A stretch of DNA of 64,000 nt. It comes from Variovorax guangxiensis. GTDB lineage: Bacteria > Pseudomonadota > Gammaproteobacteria > Burkholderiales > Burkholderiaceae_C. The position numbers were made by a program, and so were the translations under genes. The notes beneath the pieces were generated by a model that saw nothing but the letters and a program-made list of their open reading frames with translations, did no database searches and had not been told where the DNA came from. This document shows positions 49,233-58,297 of this stretch, in pieces (positions within the stretch are counted from its first letter, which is position 1; each line of letters begins with the position of its first letter). The DNA lies in assembly GCF_003952165.1 (NCBI RefSeq), contig NZ_RXFT01000014.1:111215-175214 (forward strand). The letters run 5' to 3'.

Positions 49233-50126
49233 CTACGGCGCGACGCCGTCCTCCCTGAACATATGCTCCCCCGCAAAGTCCACGAACGCCCGCACCTTCG
49301 GCGACAGCTGCCGGCTCGACGGCCACAGAGCCGAGAACTGGCCCTGTCGCACGAGGTGCGTGGCCAGCACGCGCTGCAGTTCGCCGCGGCACAGCGAGTC
49401 GCGCGCGAGGAAATCGGGCATGTAGGCCACGCCGAGGCCGGCGACCGCGGCGCCGAGCATGGCTTCCATGTTGTTGCACAGCAGGCCTGCCGGCAGTTGC
49501 GCGGGCAGGCCGGGCAGGTCCCAGTCCTCGATCTTTCCGCCGGTGGCGAACTTGTAGCGCAGGCAGGTGTGCCGCGCGAGGTCGGCCGGGGTCTGCGGCA
49601 CGCCGTGGCGCTCCAGGTAGGCGGGCGAGGCCACGAGCACGAACCGGAACGGACCGAGGCGGCGGGCGACCAGCTGCGAATCGACCAGGTCGCCGCTGCG
49701 GATCGCCACGTCGACGCCCTCGGCGATCACGTCGACCAGCCGGTCGTTGAAGTCGAGGTCGAGCTCGATCTCGGGGTAGCGCTCCCTGAAGGCCGGCAGC
49801 ATCGGCAGCAGGAAGCGGTAGCCGATGGTCGGCAGGCTCACGCGCAGGCGGCCGCGTGGCGCGGCGATGGCGTCCTGCATCATGGACCGCGCGTCGTCCA
49901 GCTCGTCGAGGATGCGGCGGCAGCGCTCGTGGAAGAGGGCGCCTTCCTGCGTGAGCCGCATGTGGCGCGTGGTGCGGTTGAAGAGGCGCACGCCGAGCTG
50001 CTCCTCGAGCCGCGCGACGTTCTTGCCCACGGCCGAGGCCGAGATGCCCAGAAGCCGGCCGGCCTTGGCAAAGCTCGACAGGTCGGCCGCCCGCACGAAG
50101 GATTCGAGTCCGCTGAAGCTGTCCAT
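49233..50126 (-). CDS. LysR-type regulator divergent from MFS exporter
   Basis: The 297-aa protein has the HTH FSSFAKAGRLLGISASAVGKNVARLEEQLG-like region near residues 15-45 and a LysR effector domain typical of the CrgA/aaeR-like group (YRFLLPMLPAFRERYPEIELDLDFNDRLVD). The start at 50126 (MDSFSGLESF) fits the family. It probably controls the divergent MFS gene through the dyad at 50160-50184. Confidence 0.88.
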   Translation of the reverse strand: MDSFSGLESFVRAADLSSFAKAGRLLGISASAVGKNVARLEEQLGVRLFNRTTRHMRLTQEGALFHERCRRILDELDDARSMMQDAIAAPRGRLRVSLPTIGYRFLLPMLPAFRERYPEIELDLDFNDRLVDVIAEGVDVAIRSGDLVDSQLVARRLGPFRFVLVASPAYLERHGVPQTPADLARHTCLRYKFATGGKIEDWDLPGLPAQLPAGLLCNNMEAMLGAAVAGLGVAYMPDFLARDSLCRGELQRVLATHLVRQGQFSALWPSSRQLSPKVRAFVDFAGEHMFREDGVAP

Positions 50127-50159
50127 GGATTGGCAACCTTTGGTTGGGAGTGTGTGGAG

Positions 50160-50184
50160 CAATGCGGCAATTCTCAGCGCATTG
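50160..50184. promoter_or_regulatory. Perfect LysR-type dyad between regulator and MFS gene
   Basis: CAATGCG (50160-50166) and CGCATTG (50178-50184) are perfect inverted repeats with an 11-bp spacer, matching the T-N11-A geometry of LysR recognition sites. It lies in the 112-bp gap between the divergent genes. Confidence 0.6.
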
Positions 50185-50238
50185 ATTCCTTTCTATCTTC
50201 GTGCCTTCCTTGTCACCTTCCGCGAAAGCACATTCCCG

Positions 50239-51747
50239 ATGCCCGCTTCTTCCTCCAGAAACTGGCTCCTGGCCGCCGTCTGCCTCGCGGCGCTGGGCAT
50301 GCCGCTGAGCTTCACCGGTCCGGCGGTGGTGCTGCCCGCCGTTCGCGACGCGCTGGGCGGCAGCCCGGTGCAGCTCAACTGGGTGACCAACGCCTTCATG
50401 CTGAGCTTCGGCGCCACGCTGATGGCGGCCGGCGCGCTGGCCGACGCCTATGGGCGCAAGCGCGTCTTCCTGCTGGGGCTCGCGGTGGTGGCGCTCAGCG
50501 CCTCGCTGCTGACCCTGGCGCCGGGCATCGTGGCCTTCGACCTGGCGCGCGCGCTGCAGGGGCTGGGCTCGGCGGCGGCCTTCGCGGCGGGCACGGCCGC
50601 GCTGGCACAGGTGTTCGACGGCGCGGCGCGCACGCGGGCCTTCAGCCTGATCGGCACTTCGTTCGGCGTGGGGCTGTCCTGCGGCTCGATGCTCTCGGGC
50701 TGGCTCGCGCAGAGCTTCGGCTGGCAGGCAGTGATGCTGAGCCCCGGTGCGGTCAGCCTGCTGGCGCTCGGCATCGCGTCGCTCGCGATGCGTGAGTCGC
50801 GCAACCCGCAGGCCATGGGGCTGGACGTGCCGGGCACGCTGAGCTTCACCGCCGCGCTGAGCCTGCTGACGCTGGGCGTGCTGCAGGCGCCCGACAGCGG
50901 CTGGGGCAGCGCGCGGGTGCTCGGGGCGCTGGCGGGTGCGGCGGCGATGGGCGCGGTCTTCGTCGCCATCGAAAGGAGGGTGGCGCATCCGATGCTCGAC
51001 CTGTCGCTGTTCCGCTTTCCGCGCTTCGTCGGCGTGCAGCTGCTGGCGGCCGCGCCGGCCTATGGTTTCGTCGTGTTGCTGGTGCTGCTGCCGATCCGCT
51101 TCATCGGGCTCGAAGGGCGCGGCGCGATCGAGGCGGGGGCTTTCATGTTCGCGCTCTCGGGGCCGATCCTCGTGGTGCCGACGCTGGCTGCGTCGCTGGC
51201 GCACCGGTTCTCGGCCGGCGCGATCTCGGCCGTGGGGCTGCTGGTGTGCGCCGTAGGGCTTTTCTGGCTCAGCCGTTGCGCGCCGGGCATGCCGCTGGGC
51301 GCGATGGTGTGGCCGCTGCTGCTGATCGGCGCGGGCATCGGGCTGCCTTGGGGGCTGATGGACGGCCTGGCCGTGAGCGTGGTGCCGCGCGAGCGCGCGG
51401 GCATGGCATCGGGCATCTTCAACACGGTGCGGGTGGCGGGGGAGGGCATCGCGCTGGCACTCGTGGGCGCGGGGCTGACGGCGCTGGTGGCTGCGCGGCT
51501 GGGTCTTGCGGAGGCGGCATCGCGCGCTGCGCAGTGCGTCACCACCGGAGACATCTCGCAGGCGCTGGCCCTGCTGCCCGGCATGGACCGCGCGGCAGTG
51601 CTCCACGCCTACGGCGCAGCGTTCGGCACGCTGCTGTGGGTGCTCGCGGGCGTGACCGTGGCGACGGCGCTGGTGGTGTTCGCCTTCCTGCGCGGCGAGA
51701 CGCATGCCGAGGCCGGCGCCGTGGCGCTGGAGTCGACGGCCTGCTGA
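50239..51747 (+). CDS. MFS transporter, DHA2 (EmrB/QacA) type
   Basis: The 502-aa protein shows about 14 hydrophobic helices and DHA2 motifs (WVTNAFMLSFGATLMAAGALADAYGRKRVFLLGL, the loop 2-3 motif; ARALQGLGSAAAFAAGTAAL). It is a proton-driven exporter, probably of drugs or toxic organics. The divergent LysR gene likely controls it. Its stop lies 1 bp from that of the convergent second LysR gene. Confidence 0.88.
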   Translation: MPASSSRNWLLAAVCLAALGMPLSFTGPAVVLPAVRDALGGSPVQLNWVTNAFMLSFGATLMAAGALADAYGRKRVFLLGLAVVALSASLLTLAPGIVAFDLARALQGLGSAAAFAAGTAALAQVFDGAARTRAFSLIGTSFGVGLSCGSMLSGWLAQSFGWQAVMLSPGAVSLLALGIASLAMRESRNPQAMGLDVPGTLSFTAALSLLTLGVLQAPDSGWGSARVLGALAGAAAMGAVFVAIERRVAHPMLDLSLFRFPRFVGVQLLAAAPAYGFVVLLVLLPIRFIGLEGRGAIEAGAFMFALSGPILVVPTLAASLAHRFSAGAISAVGLLVCAVGLFWLSRCAPGMPLGAMVWPLLLIGAGIGLPWGLMDGLAVSVVPRERAGMASGIFNTVRVAGEGIALALVGAGLTALVAARLGLAEAASRAAQCVTTGDISQALALLPGMDRAAVLHAYGAAFGTLLWVLAGVTVATALVVFAFLRGETHAEAGAVALESTAC

Positions 51748-51748
51748 T

Positions 51749-52645
51749 TCAGGCTGCCCTGGCGGCCTCGAAGATGTCGCGCAGCCAATGCGTGAACACG
51801 CGCACGCGCGACGACAGCTGCCGGTTCTGCGCATAGAGCACCGAGACCGGCATCGGCGGCGGTGCGAACTCCGGCAGCAGCACCTTGAGCCGCCCGTCCG
51901 CCAGCTCGCCGGCCACGCGGTAGCGCGGCACCTGCACCAGCCCGAGGCCCGCGACGGCCGAGCCGGTGTAGAGGTCGGCACCGGTCACCGAGACGATGCC
52001 GCCCAGCTGCACGTTCGTCAGTTGCCCGTCGACCGTGAATTCGAGCGGCACCGGCTTTCCCGTTGCGCTGGATATGTAGTGGATGGCGCGGTGCGACGCC
52101 AGCTCTTCCATGCTTTCGGGCTCGCCGTGGGCTGCGATGTAGGCCGGGCTCGCGACCGTGACCTGCGGCAGCAGCGCCACGCGGCGTCCGATCATCGATG
52201 AGTCCTGCAGCGTGCCCGCGCGCAGCACGCAGTCGACGCCTTCCCGGACAAGGTCGACGAGCCGGTCGTCCTCGCCGATGTGCAGCTCCAGCTCAGGGTA
52301 GCGCGCCAGGAAGCCCGGCAGTGCCGGCACCACGAAATGCCGTGCCAGCGTGCCCTGCAGGTTCACGCGCAGCAGTCCCTTGGGCGCCTCGTCGCGAAAC
52401 AGGCCCTCGGCTTCCTCCACGTCGGCCAAGAGCCGCACGCAGCGGCGGTAGTAGGCCTCGCCGTCCTGCGTGAGGCGCACGGTGCGGGTGGTGCGCTCCA
52501 GCAGCCGGGTGCCGACGCGCTGCTCCACGCGCTTGATGAGATTGGTGACTGTTGCGCGCGGTATGCGCAGGTCCTCGGAGGCCTGCGTGAAGCTCTGGCG
52601 CTCGGCGATGCGCACGAAGGCCTGCATTTCCTGGAAGCGGTCCAT
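51749..52645 (-). CDS. LysR-type regulator divergent from two SDR genes
   Basis: The 298-aa protein has an N-terminal HTH (QSFTQASEDLRIPRATVTNLIKRVEQRVG) and a LysR effector domain. It diverges from two short-chain dehydrogenase genes with a 128-bp gap that contains AT-richer half-sites (TAAT...ATTA). It probably regulates them. Its effector is unknown. Confidence 0.88.
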   Translation of the reverse strand: MDRFQEMQAFVRIAERQSFTQASEDLRIPRATVTNLIKRVEQRVGTRLLERTTRTVRLTQDGEAYYRRCVRLLADVEEAEGLFRDEAPKGLLRVNLQGTLARHFVVPALPGFLARYPELELHIGEDDRLVDLVREGVDCVLRAGTLQDSSMIGRRVALLPQVTVASPAYIAAHGEPESMEELASHRAIHYISSATGKPVPLEFTVDGQLTNVQLGGIVSVTGADLYTGSAVAGLGLVQVPRYRVAGELADGRLKVLLPEFAPPPMPVSVLYAQNRQLSSRVRVFTHWLRDIFEAARAA

Positions 52646-52773
52646 GGGCGGTGCCGATCAATTGTTGAGGAAAATGGAATAGTAATGTCGATTAGAGGCT
52701 GATTATCTTTTGGATGGAACGATCGAAGATTCGTCTCACCCACCCCCCCACCCCTGCAAAGGAACAGCCCGCC

Positions 52774-53517
52774 ATGAACCAGTCATCCACTCCCAAGGTC
52801 GCCATCGTCACCGGCGCATCGCGCGGCATCGGCGCCGCCGTCGCGCAGCGCCTCGCCCGGGACGGCTTCGCCGTCGCCGTCAACTACGCATCGAGCCCGG
52901 AGCAGGCCGATGCCCTCGTCGTCGAGCTGAAGGCCGCCGGCGGCCGTACCTTCGCCGTCAAGGCCGACGTGGCCAGCGCCGAGGAAGTGCGCGCCATGTT
53001 CGACGCCGTCGAGGCGCAACTCGGCAAGGTCGACGTCCTGGTCAACAACGCCGGCGTGCTCCGGACGCTGCCGCTGGCCGAGCACAGCGACGCGCAGTAC
53101 GACCAGACCTTCGACATCAACGTGCGCGGCACCTTCAACACGCTGCGCGAGGCCGCCATGCGCCTGAACGAGGGTGGCCGCATCGTCAACTTCTCGAGCA
53201 CCACGCTCGCGCTGAACATGCCCGGCTACGCGATCTACAACGCCACCAAGGCGGCGGTCGAGGCTTTCACGCACGTCTTCGCCAAGGAACTGCGCGGCCG
53301 CGGCATCACCGTGAACGCCGTGGCGCCAGGCCCCATCGCCACCTCGCTCTTCCTCGACGGCAAGACCGAGGAGCAGGTCCAGGCCTTCGCGAAGATGCCG
53401 CCGCTGCAGCGCCTGGGCCAGCCCGAGGACATCGCATCGGTGGTGTCCTTCCTCGCCGGGCCCGATGCGGGCTGGGTCAACGGCCAGATCCTGCGGGCCA
53501 ACGGCGGCGTCGCCTGA
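52774..53517 (+). CDS. SDR family oxidoreductase (FabG-like)
   Basis: The 247-aa Rossmann enzyme has the nucleotide motif TGASRGIGAAV, NNAG (VLVNNAGVL), catalytic Ser in FSSTTLALN and YxxxK in YAIYNATK. It is a classical NADP-preferring SDR (Asn-Tyr-Ala-Ser after beta 2). The start at 52774 follows aaagga. An in-frame upstream ATG at 52714 lacks support. Substrate unknown. It is cotranscribed with a second SDR 15 bp downstream. Confidence 0.88.
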   Translation: MNQSSTPKVAIVTGASRGIGAAVAQRLARDGFAVAVNYASSPEQADALVVELKAAGGRTFAVKADVASAEEVRAMFDAVEAQLGKVDVLVNNAGVLRTLPLAEHSDAQYDQTFDINVRGTFNTLREAAMRLNEGGRIVNFSSTTLALNMPGYAIYNATKAAVEAFTHVFAKELRGRGITVNAVAPGPIATSLFLDGKTEEQVQAFAKMPPLQRLGQPEDIASVVSFLAGPDAGWVNGQILRANGGVA

Positions 53518-53532
53518 AGGAGGAGACACGCC

Positions 53533-54429
53533 ATGAAGAAGCAGATCGTCCTCGTCACCGGCGCCGGCAGCGGCATCGGAAAGCTCACGGCCCTGTCGCT
53601 CGCCGAAGCGGGCCACGTCGTCTACGCATCGATGCGCGACATCGCAGGGCGCAACAACGGCCGCGCCGCCGAGCTGCGTGCCCTGGCCGCGGCGAAGAAC
53701 ATCCAGTTGCACCCGCTCGAGCTCGACGTGCTCTCGCAGGAGTCGGCCGATGCGGCCGCCGCGACCATCGTGCGGGAGCAGGGTCATCTCGACGTGGTGA
53801 TGCAGAACGCCGGCCACCTGGTGGTCGGCCCCACGGAGGCCTTCACGCCGGATGAGATCGTCAAGGTGTTCGACACCAATGTGCTCGGCGCGCAGCGTGT
53901 GAACCGCGCGGTGCTGCCGTACCTGCGGGCGCAGGAGTCGGGGCTGATGCTGTGGATCAGCAGCACCACCACCAAGGGCGGCTTTCCGCCGTTCATGGGC
54001 CCCTATGGCGCGGCCAAGGCGGCGATGGATTCGCTGGCCGTCACGCTGGCCTATGAGATCGCCCGCTTCGGCATCGAGACTTCCATCGTCGTGCCGGGCG
54101 CCTTCACCAAGGGCACCGACCACTTCCCGAGCGCCGGCAAGCCGGCCGATGCTGCCACCGCCGCCGCCTACGCCCGCTACGACGGCCTCATGGACCAGAT
54201 CGGCGCGCGCCTCTCGGCGCTGACGCCCGACAACGCCGACCCGCAGGCCGTGGCCGACGAGATCGTGCGCATCGTGGGCCTGCCCGCGGGCACGCGGCCG
54301 ATGCGCTCGCTGATCGACTTCGTGGGCGACGGCGCTCAGGAGGTGTTCGAGGTGTCGGAGCGGGTGCGCATCGAGTTCGCCAAGCGCATCGGCATGGCGG
54401 ACCTGCTCGAGGCGAAGGTGCGTCGCTAA
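53533..54429 (+). CDS. SDR family oxidoreductase, second of the pair
   Basis: The 298-aa SDR has TGAGSGIGKLTAL, an altered NNAG (MQNAGHLVVG), catalytic Ser in WISSTTTKGG and YxxxK in YGAAKAAM. A longer C-terminus follows (RIGMADLLEAKVRR). It has a good ribosome site (aaggaggaga). Substrate unknown. Control by the divergent LysR is likely. Confidence 0.87.
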   Translation: MKKQIVLVTGAGSGIGKLTALSLAEAGHVVYASMRDIAGRNNGRAAELRALAAAKNIQLHPLELDVLSQESADAAAATIVREQGHLDVVMQNAGHLVVGPTEAFTPDEIVKVFDTNVLGAQRVNRAVLPYLRAQESGLMLWISSTTTKGGFPPFMGPYGAAKAAMDSLAVTLAYEIARFGIETSIVVPGAFTKGTDHFPSAGKPADAATAAAYARYDGLMDQIGARLSALTPDNADPQAVADEIVRIVGLPAGTRPMRSLIDFVGDGAQEVFEVSERVRIEFAKRIGMADLLEAKVRR

Positions 54430-54475
54430 GCGGGGCGTCACAAAGAACGGGGCGGTATTCCTGTCCAATAGCGGC

Positions 54476-54706
54476 ATGGAAAACCCGCCCCACGACCATC
54501 TCATTGCCGAGCGCGTGACCGAACTCGAGATCAAGTCGAGCTACGCCGAGGACCTGCTCGACCAGCTGAACATGACGATCTACCGCCAACAGCAGCAGAT
54601 CGATCGGCTGATCCTGCAGGTCACGCAGTTGAAGGAGCAGATGCAGAGCTCAGGCCAAGACGGCGCCGCGCGCAACCCACGTGACGAGTTACCCCCGCAC
54701 TATTGA
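54476..54706 (+). CDS. slyX: SlyX family protein
   Basis: The 76-aa protein is mainly a coiled coil (ERVTELEIKSSYAEDLLDQLNMTIYRQQQQIDRLILQVTQLKEQM) with the basic and proline-rich tail ending LPPHY, the signature of SlyX. Its molecular role is not established. Confidence 0.9.
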   Translation: MENPPHDHLIAERVTELEIKSSYAEDLLDQLNMTIYRQQQQIDRLILQVTQLKEQMQSSGQDGAARNPRDELPPHY

Positions 54707-54760
54707 TCGACGACTTTTCGCGGAGCACCGCGGAACCGGCTTTGCCGGGCCGCAGGTGCT

Positions 54761-54811
54761 GCCCCCGGCGAGGGGGGTGGCGAAGCGACACGAAGTGCGC
54801 GAAGCCTGGGG
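54761..54811. repeat. Dispersed GC-rich intergenic repeat, copy 2
   Basis: This is the same element as 37801-37850: GCCCCCGG, a GGGGG run, then CGACACGAAGTGCG and GAAGCCTGGGG. It lies just downstream of the minus-strand hemolysin III gene and fills most of the gap to slyX. Confidence 0.65.
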
Positions 54812-54814
54812 GAG

Positions 54815-55510
54815 TTACCCGTGCGCATGCCAGAGCACGGCGAAGAAGTGACAGGTGCTGCCCGCGAGCACGAACAAGTGCCACACCGAGTGCGCGAAGC
54901 GCACCTTGTTGTCGAACAGGAAAACCACCGCGCCGGCCGTGTAGAACAACCCGCCGGCCACCAGCCAGCCCAGGCCCGCCGCCGACATGCGCTCGTACAG
55001 CGGCACGGCCGCCATCAGCGCCATCCAGCCCATCGCCACGTACAGGCCGGTGGACCACAGCGGATGCTTCAGCCGGTTGAACAGCTTGGCGCCCACGCCC
55101 AGCGCCGCCGCCGCGCAGATGGCGCCGAACAGCGTCCAGCCCAGCGGGCCGCGCAGCACGCCGAACAGGAAGGGCATGTAGCTGCCCGCGATGAAGAGGT
55201 AGATGGCCGCGTGGTCCAGCCGGTTGAACCAGGCCTTCGCCCGGCCGATGGGCAGCGCGTGGTAGAGCGTGGAGATCAGGTACAGCACGATGGCCGTACC
55301 CGCGAACAGGCTGGCGCCGACCACGGCCGCGGCCTGGCCCTTCTGTGCGGCGCTGTAGACCAGGATCGGCAGCGAGGCGATCGCCAGCGCAAGGCCCAGG
55401 CCGTGGCTCAGGGCGTTGAAGAGCTCCTCCATCGCGGTCTGGTCGCGTGCGGCGAGGACGGCGGTCTTGCTGCGTTGCGTGGGCGGGGGAGAGGGTGGCG
55501 AAAAGGTCAT
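54815..55510 (-). CDS. trhA: Hemolysin III family membrane protein (TrhA/PAQR type)
   Basis: The 231-aa protein has seven predicted helices and the PAQR-type motifs ELFNALSHGLGL, STLYHALPIGRAKAWFNRLDHAAIYLFIAGSYMPF and FAHSVWHLFVLAGSTCHFFAVL, whose Ser, His and Asp form a metal site. TrhA proteins affect membrane energetics and lipid homeostasis. True haemolytic action is not implied. Confidence 0.9.
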   Translation of the reverse strand: MTFSPPSPPPTQRSKTAVLAARDQTAMEELFNALSHGLGLALAIASLPILVYSAAQKGQAAAVVGASLFAGTAIVLYLISTLYHALPIGRAKAWFNRLDHAAIYLFIAGSYMPFLFGVLRGPLGWTLFGAICAAAALGVGAKLFNRLKHPLWSTGLYVAMGWMALMAAVPLYERMSAAGLGWLVAGGLFYTAGAVVFLFDNKVRFAHSVWHLFVLAGSTCHFFAVLWHAHG

Positions 55511-55550
55511 CGTCTGTCCGTGCGCAAGTGCGTGTGGTTTGAAGATCGGT

Positions 55551-56102
55551 CTACTTGACCTGCTGCTTGCCCAGCTTGCGTGCCAGCGTGCGCCGGTGCA
55601 TGCCGAGCCTGCGCGCGGTCTCGGAGATGTTGAAGCCGGTTTCGGCCAGCGTCTCGTGGATGCGCTCCCATTCGAGCGTCTTGATGGATGTGGAACGGTT
55701 GGTCAGCTCCACCTCGGTGGTGCCGGTGGCGCGGCCGAAGGCGGCCTCGATGTCGTCGGTGTTCGAGGGCTTGGCCAGGTAGTGGCAGGCGCCGAGCTTG
55801 ATGGCTTCCACCGCGGTGGCGATGCTCGCGAAGCCCGTGAGCACCACGATCAGCATCTTCGGGTTGTGCCGGTGCAGCATCTGCACGCAGGCCAGGCCCG
55901 AGGCCTCTCCGTTGAGCTTGAGGTCGACCACCGCGTAGCCGGGCGAGGAGCCGGCCAGCAGTGCCTCGACCTCGGCGAGGTTGCTCGCGTGCGTCACGGC
56001 GTAGCCGCGGCGCTCGAAGGAGCGGCCGAGCGCGCGCGCGAAGGCGCCGTCGTCCTCGACGATCAGCAGCTGGCGCTGCGCTTCAGCTCCGGTTTCGCTC
56101 AT
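55551..56102 (-). CDS. regA: Redox response regulator, RegA/PrrA/ActR family
   Basis: The 183-aa protein has a receiver domain with acidic pocket (E16, D17, D18), phospho-acceptor D60 in AVVDLKLNG, and the conserved Lys in YLAKPS. A Pro-containing linker and a Fis-type HTH follow (NISETARRLGMHRRTLARKLGK), the near-invariant RegA C-terminus. It controls respiration and redox genes in response to RegB. Its start overlaps the regB end by 20 bp. Confidence 0.92.
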   Translation of the reverse strand: MSETGAEAQRQLLIVEDDGAFARALGRSFERRGYAVTHASNLAEVEALLAGSSPGYAVVDLKLNGEASGLACVQMLHRHNPKMLIVVLTGFASIATAVEAIKLGACHYLAKPSNTDDIEAAFGRATGTTEVELTNRSTSIKTLEWERIHETLAETGFNISETARRLGMHRRTLARKLGKQQVK

Positions 56103-57546
56103 TGCCTTCCATTCCGATGGTCCTGCTGGCGGCGAGGGCTTCTTCGTCGTCCTCGTCGTCGTCCACTTCCGTCTCTTCTTCCTCGAGCACGATGGCCGCG
56201 AGCGGCAGCGTGATCTTCACGACGGCGCCGCCCTCGGGCCGGTTGGCCGCCGCGACGCGGCCGCCCACGGTGCGCGCCACGTTCACCACCAGGAACAGCC
56301 CCAGTCCGCCGCCAGCGCGGCCCTTGCTCGACTGGTAGGGTTTGCCGAACTCCTTGAGGATGGCCGGCAGGAAGCCAGGCCCTGCGTCGGTGACGGTGAT
56401 CGTCAGCGCGTCGGCGTCGTGCGCCGCCTCGAGGCGCAGCCAGTGCGGCGACGCCTCCAGCGCATTGTCGAGCACGTTGCAGATCATCTGCTTGAGGGCC
56501 GAGTCGGAGACCATGGGCAGGTCGCGGCCGAAGCGGTTGTCGTACTCGAAATCCTCCACCGGGCGGGTGGTGCGCCATTCCTCGACGAGGTCGTCGAGGA
56601 AGGTGCTGACGGTGGTTTCTTCCGAAGACTCGCCGCGCGCCTCGCCGGCCGACAGCAGGATGCCGCTCACGATGCTTTTGCAGCGCTGGATCTGCAGTTC
56701 CATCTCGGCCACCTCGGTCAGCAGCTCAGGGTCGGAGCTGAAATGCGGCAGCCGGCGCCAGTCGCCGAGGATGACGGCCAGCGTGGCCAGCGGCGTGCCC
56801 AGCTCGTGCGCCGCGCCCGAGGCCAGCAGGCCCATGCGCACGATGTGCTCCTCTTCGGAGGCGCGCTGTCGCAGGTCGGCCAGCCGGGCGTCGCGCGCGC
56901 GCAGGTTGCGGCTGATGCGGGTGATGAAGATGACGAGCAGCGCCGCGTTCAGCGCGAAGCACACCAGCATGCCCTGGATGTAGGGGCTCCACAGGCCCCG
57001 GTCGTGGTCCAGCGGCAGCGCCAGCGGGCGCGAGAACAGCGCAAGTCCGGCGAAGCAGATGCTGGTGATGACCACCATGGTCCAGGTCGACCAGGCCTTC
57101 AGCAGCACCGCGCCCAGCGTCACCTGCAGCAGGAAGAGAAACACGAAGGGGTTGGTCGCGCCGCCGCTCAGGTAGAGCTGCGCGGTGAGGGTGGCCACGT
57201 CGACCAGCAGCGCGACGAACAGTTCGCCGTTGGTCACGCGCCGGTGGCTGCGCGAGCGCAGCAGGCTCACCATGTTGAAGAGCGCGAGGCAGGCCAGCAC
57301 CTGCAGCATGTGGTCCAGCGGCAGCCGGATCTCGAAACCGTAGTGCACCACGAGGATGGTGGCGACCTGCCCGACCACCGCGAACCAGCGCAGCTGGATC
57401 AGCTGCTGCATGTTCTGGTGGCCGATGGCGTTGTCGAGGCTCGCGACGCCGGCGCGGGGCGGGTGCAGCTCGCCCGCTACAGCGGCGGATTCAGCCGTCG
57501 CGGCGGGCATCTTGGTCGGCGGGGCGGGCGTCGGCATGGGCCGCAT
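56083..57546 (-). CDS. regB: Redox sensor histidine kinase, RegB/PrrB family
   Basis: The product is a six-helix membrane kinase of 475-487 aa. The quinone-binding motif GGATNPF lies in the membrane part, the phospho-His box is GAAHELGTPLAT, and the ATP-binding parts are NVLDNALEAS, DAGPGF and GGLGLFL. An acidic, Glu- and Asp-rich stretch near the C-terminus (LEEEETEVDDDEDDEE) is unusual. Starts at 57546, 57537 or 57510 are possible; the last overlaps the SURF1 stop by only 20 bp. It follows the quinol-oxidase genes whose substrate pool it would sense. Confidence 0.9.
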   Translation of the reverse strand: MRPMPTPAPPTKMPAATAESAAVAGELHPPRAGVASLDNAIGHQNMQQLIQLRWFAVVGQVATILVVHYGFEIRLPLDHMLQVLACLALFNMVSLLRSRSHRRVTNGELFVALLVDVATLTAQLYLSGGATNPFVFLFLLQVTLGAVLLKAWSTWTMVVITSICFAGLALFSRPLALPLDHDRGLWSPYIQGMLVCFALNAALLVIFITRISRNLRARDARLADLRQRASEEEHIVRMGLLASGAAHELGTPLATLAVILGDWRRLPHFSSDPELLTEVAEMELQIQRCKSIVSGILLSAGEARGESSEETTVSTFLDDLVEEWRTTRPVEDFEYDNRFGRDLPMVSDSALKQMICNVLDNALEASPHWLRLEAAHDADALTITVTDAGPGFLPAILKEFGKPYQSSKGRAGGGLGLFLVVNVARTVGGRVAAANRPEGGAVVKITLPLAAIVLEEEETEVDDDEDDEEALAASRTIGMEGNERNRS

Positions 57547-58297
57547 TTTCGCTGCGCCGCACGAACCAGGCCGCGATCAGCACCATGAGGGCGAGGCCAT
57601 ACCAGGTCAGGGCATAGACGAGGTGGCTGTTGGGAAAGGAAATGACCGTCAGGCCGGCTGCCGGCCAGGCGGGGGTGTCGGTGGCGCTCGCGGGGGCTTG
57701 CGTGGCCTCGGCATCGACGAAGTAGGGCGCGACGTCGTTCACGTTCAGGCCGCGGGCGGCTGCGATGGCCTGCACGTCGCGCGAGAACCAGCGGTCGCCG
57801 GCTGGATCGTTCTTGCGCAGGAAACCGCCCTTGGGCTCGGTCAGGCGCAGCAGGCCGGCCACGGTGGTTTCGCCCTGGGGCTCGGTGGCGGCGCGCGCCT
57901 CGCGTTTCTGCGCTTCGGGCGGCACGAAGCCGCGGTTGACCAGCACCACGGTGCCGTCGGCGCTGTTGCGCAGCGGGGTCAGCACCCAGAAGCCGGCGCC
58001 CAGCCTGGTGCTGGCCTGCACCAGCGTCTCTTTGTCGTGGAGAAAGATGCCGGCAAGGCGGACATGCCGGTATTCGTCGTTGGCCGCGTTGACCGTGGGC
58101 CATTCGGTCCGCCCGGGGGCCGCGGTGGCCGGGGCGTGCACGCGTTGTTCGACGCGTGCGATGAGATCCAGCTTCCAGGCCCTGCGCTCGACCTGCCAGG
58201 TGCCGAGCGCGACGAAGCCGGCGAAGGCGAGGACGGCGCAGACCGCCAGTGCCACCCGTGCGGCGGTGGAGCGCTGGCGGACGGCCTGTTCCGCCAT
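57491..58297 (-). CDS. SURF1 family oxidase assembly protein
   Basis: The 268-aa protein has the SURF1 plan: an N-terminal helix (ALAVCAVLAFAGFVALGTWQVERRAWKLDLI), a periplasmic domain (VLVNRGFVP), and a C-terminal helix (HLVYALTWYGLALMVLIAAWFV). SURF1 assists heme insertion into heme-copper oxidases. The ATG shares its A with the cyoD stop (TGATG). No heme O synthase gene (cyoE) occurs in this operon. Confidence 0.9.
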   Translation of the reverse strand: MAEQAVRQRSTAARVALAVCAVLAFAGFVALGTWQVERRAWKLDLIARVEQRVHAPATAAPGRTEWPTVNAANDEYRHVRLAGIFLHDKETLVQASTRLGAGFWVLTPLRNSADGTVVLVNRGFVPPEAQKREARAATEPQGETTVAGLLRLTEPKGGFLRKNDPAGDRWFSRDVQAIAAARGLNVNDVAPYFVDAEATQAPASATDTPAWPAAGLTVISFPNSHLVYALTWYGLALMVLIAAWFVRRSENAAHADARPADQDARRDG

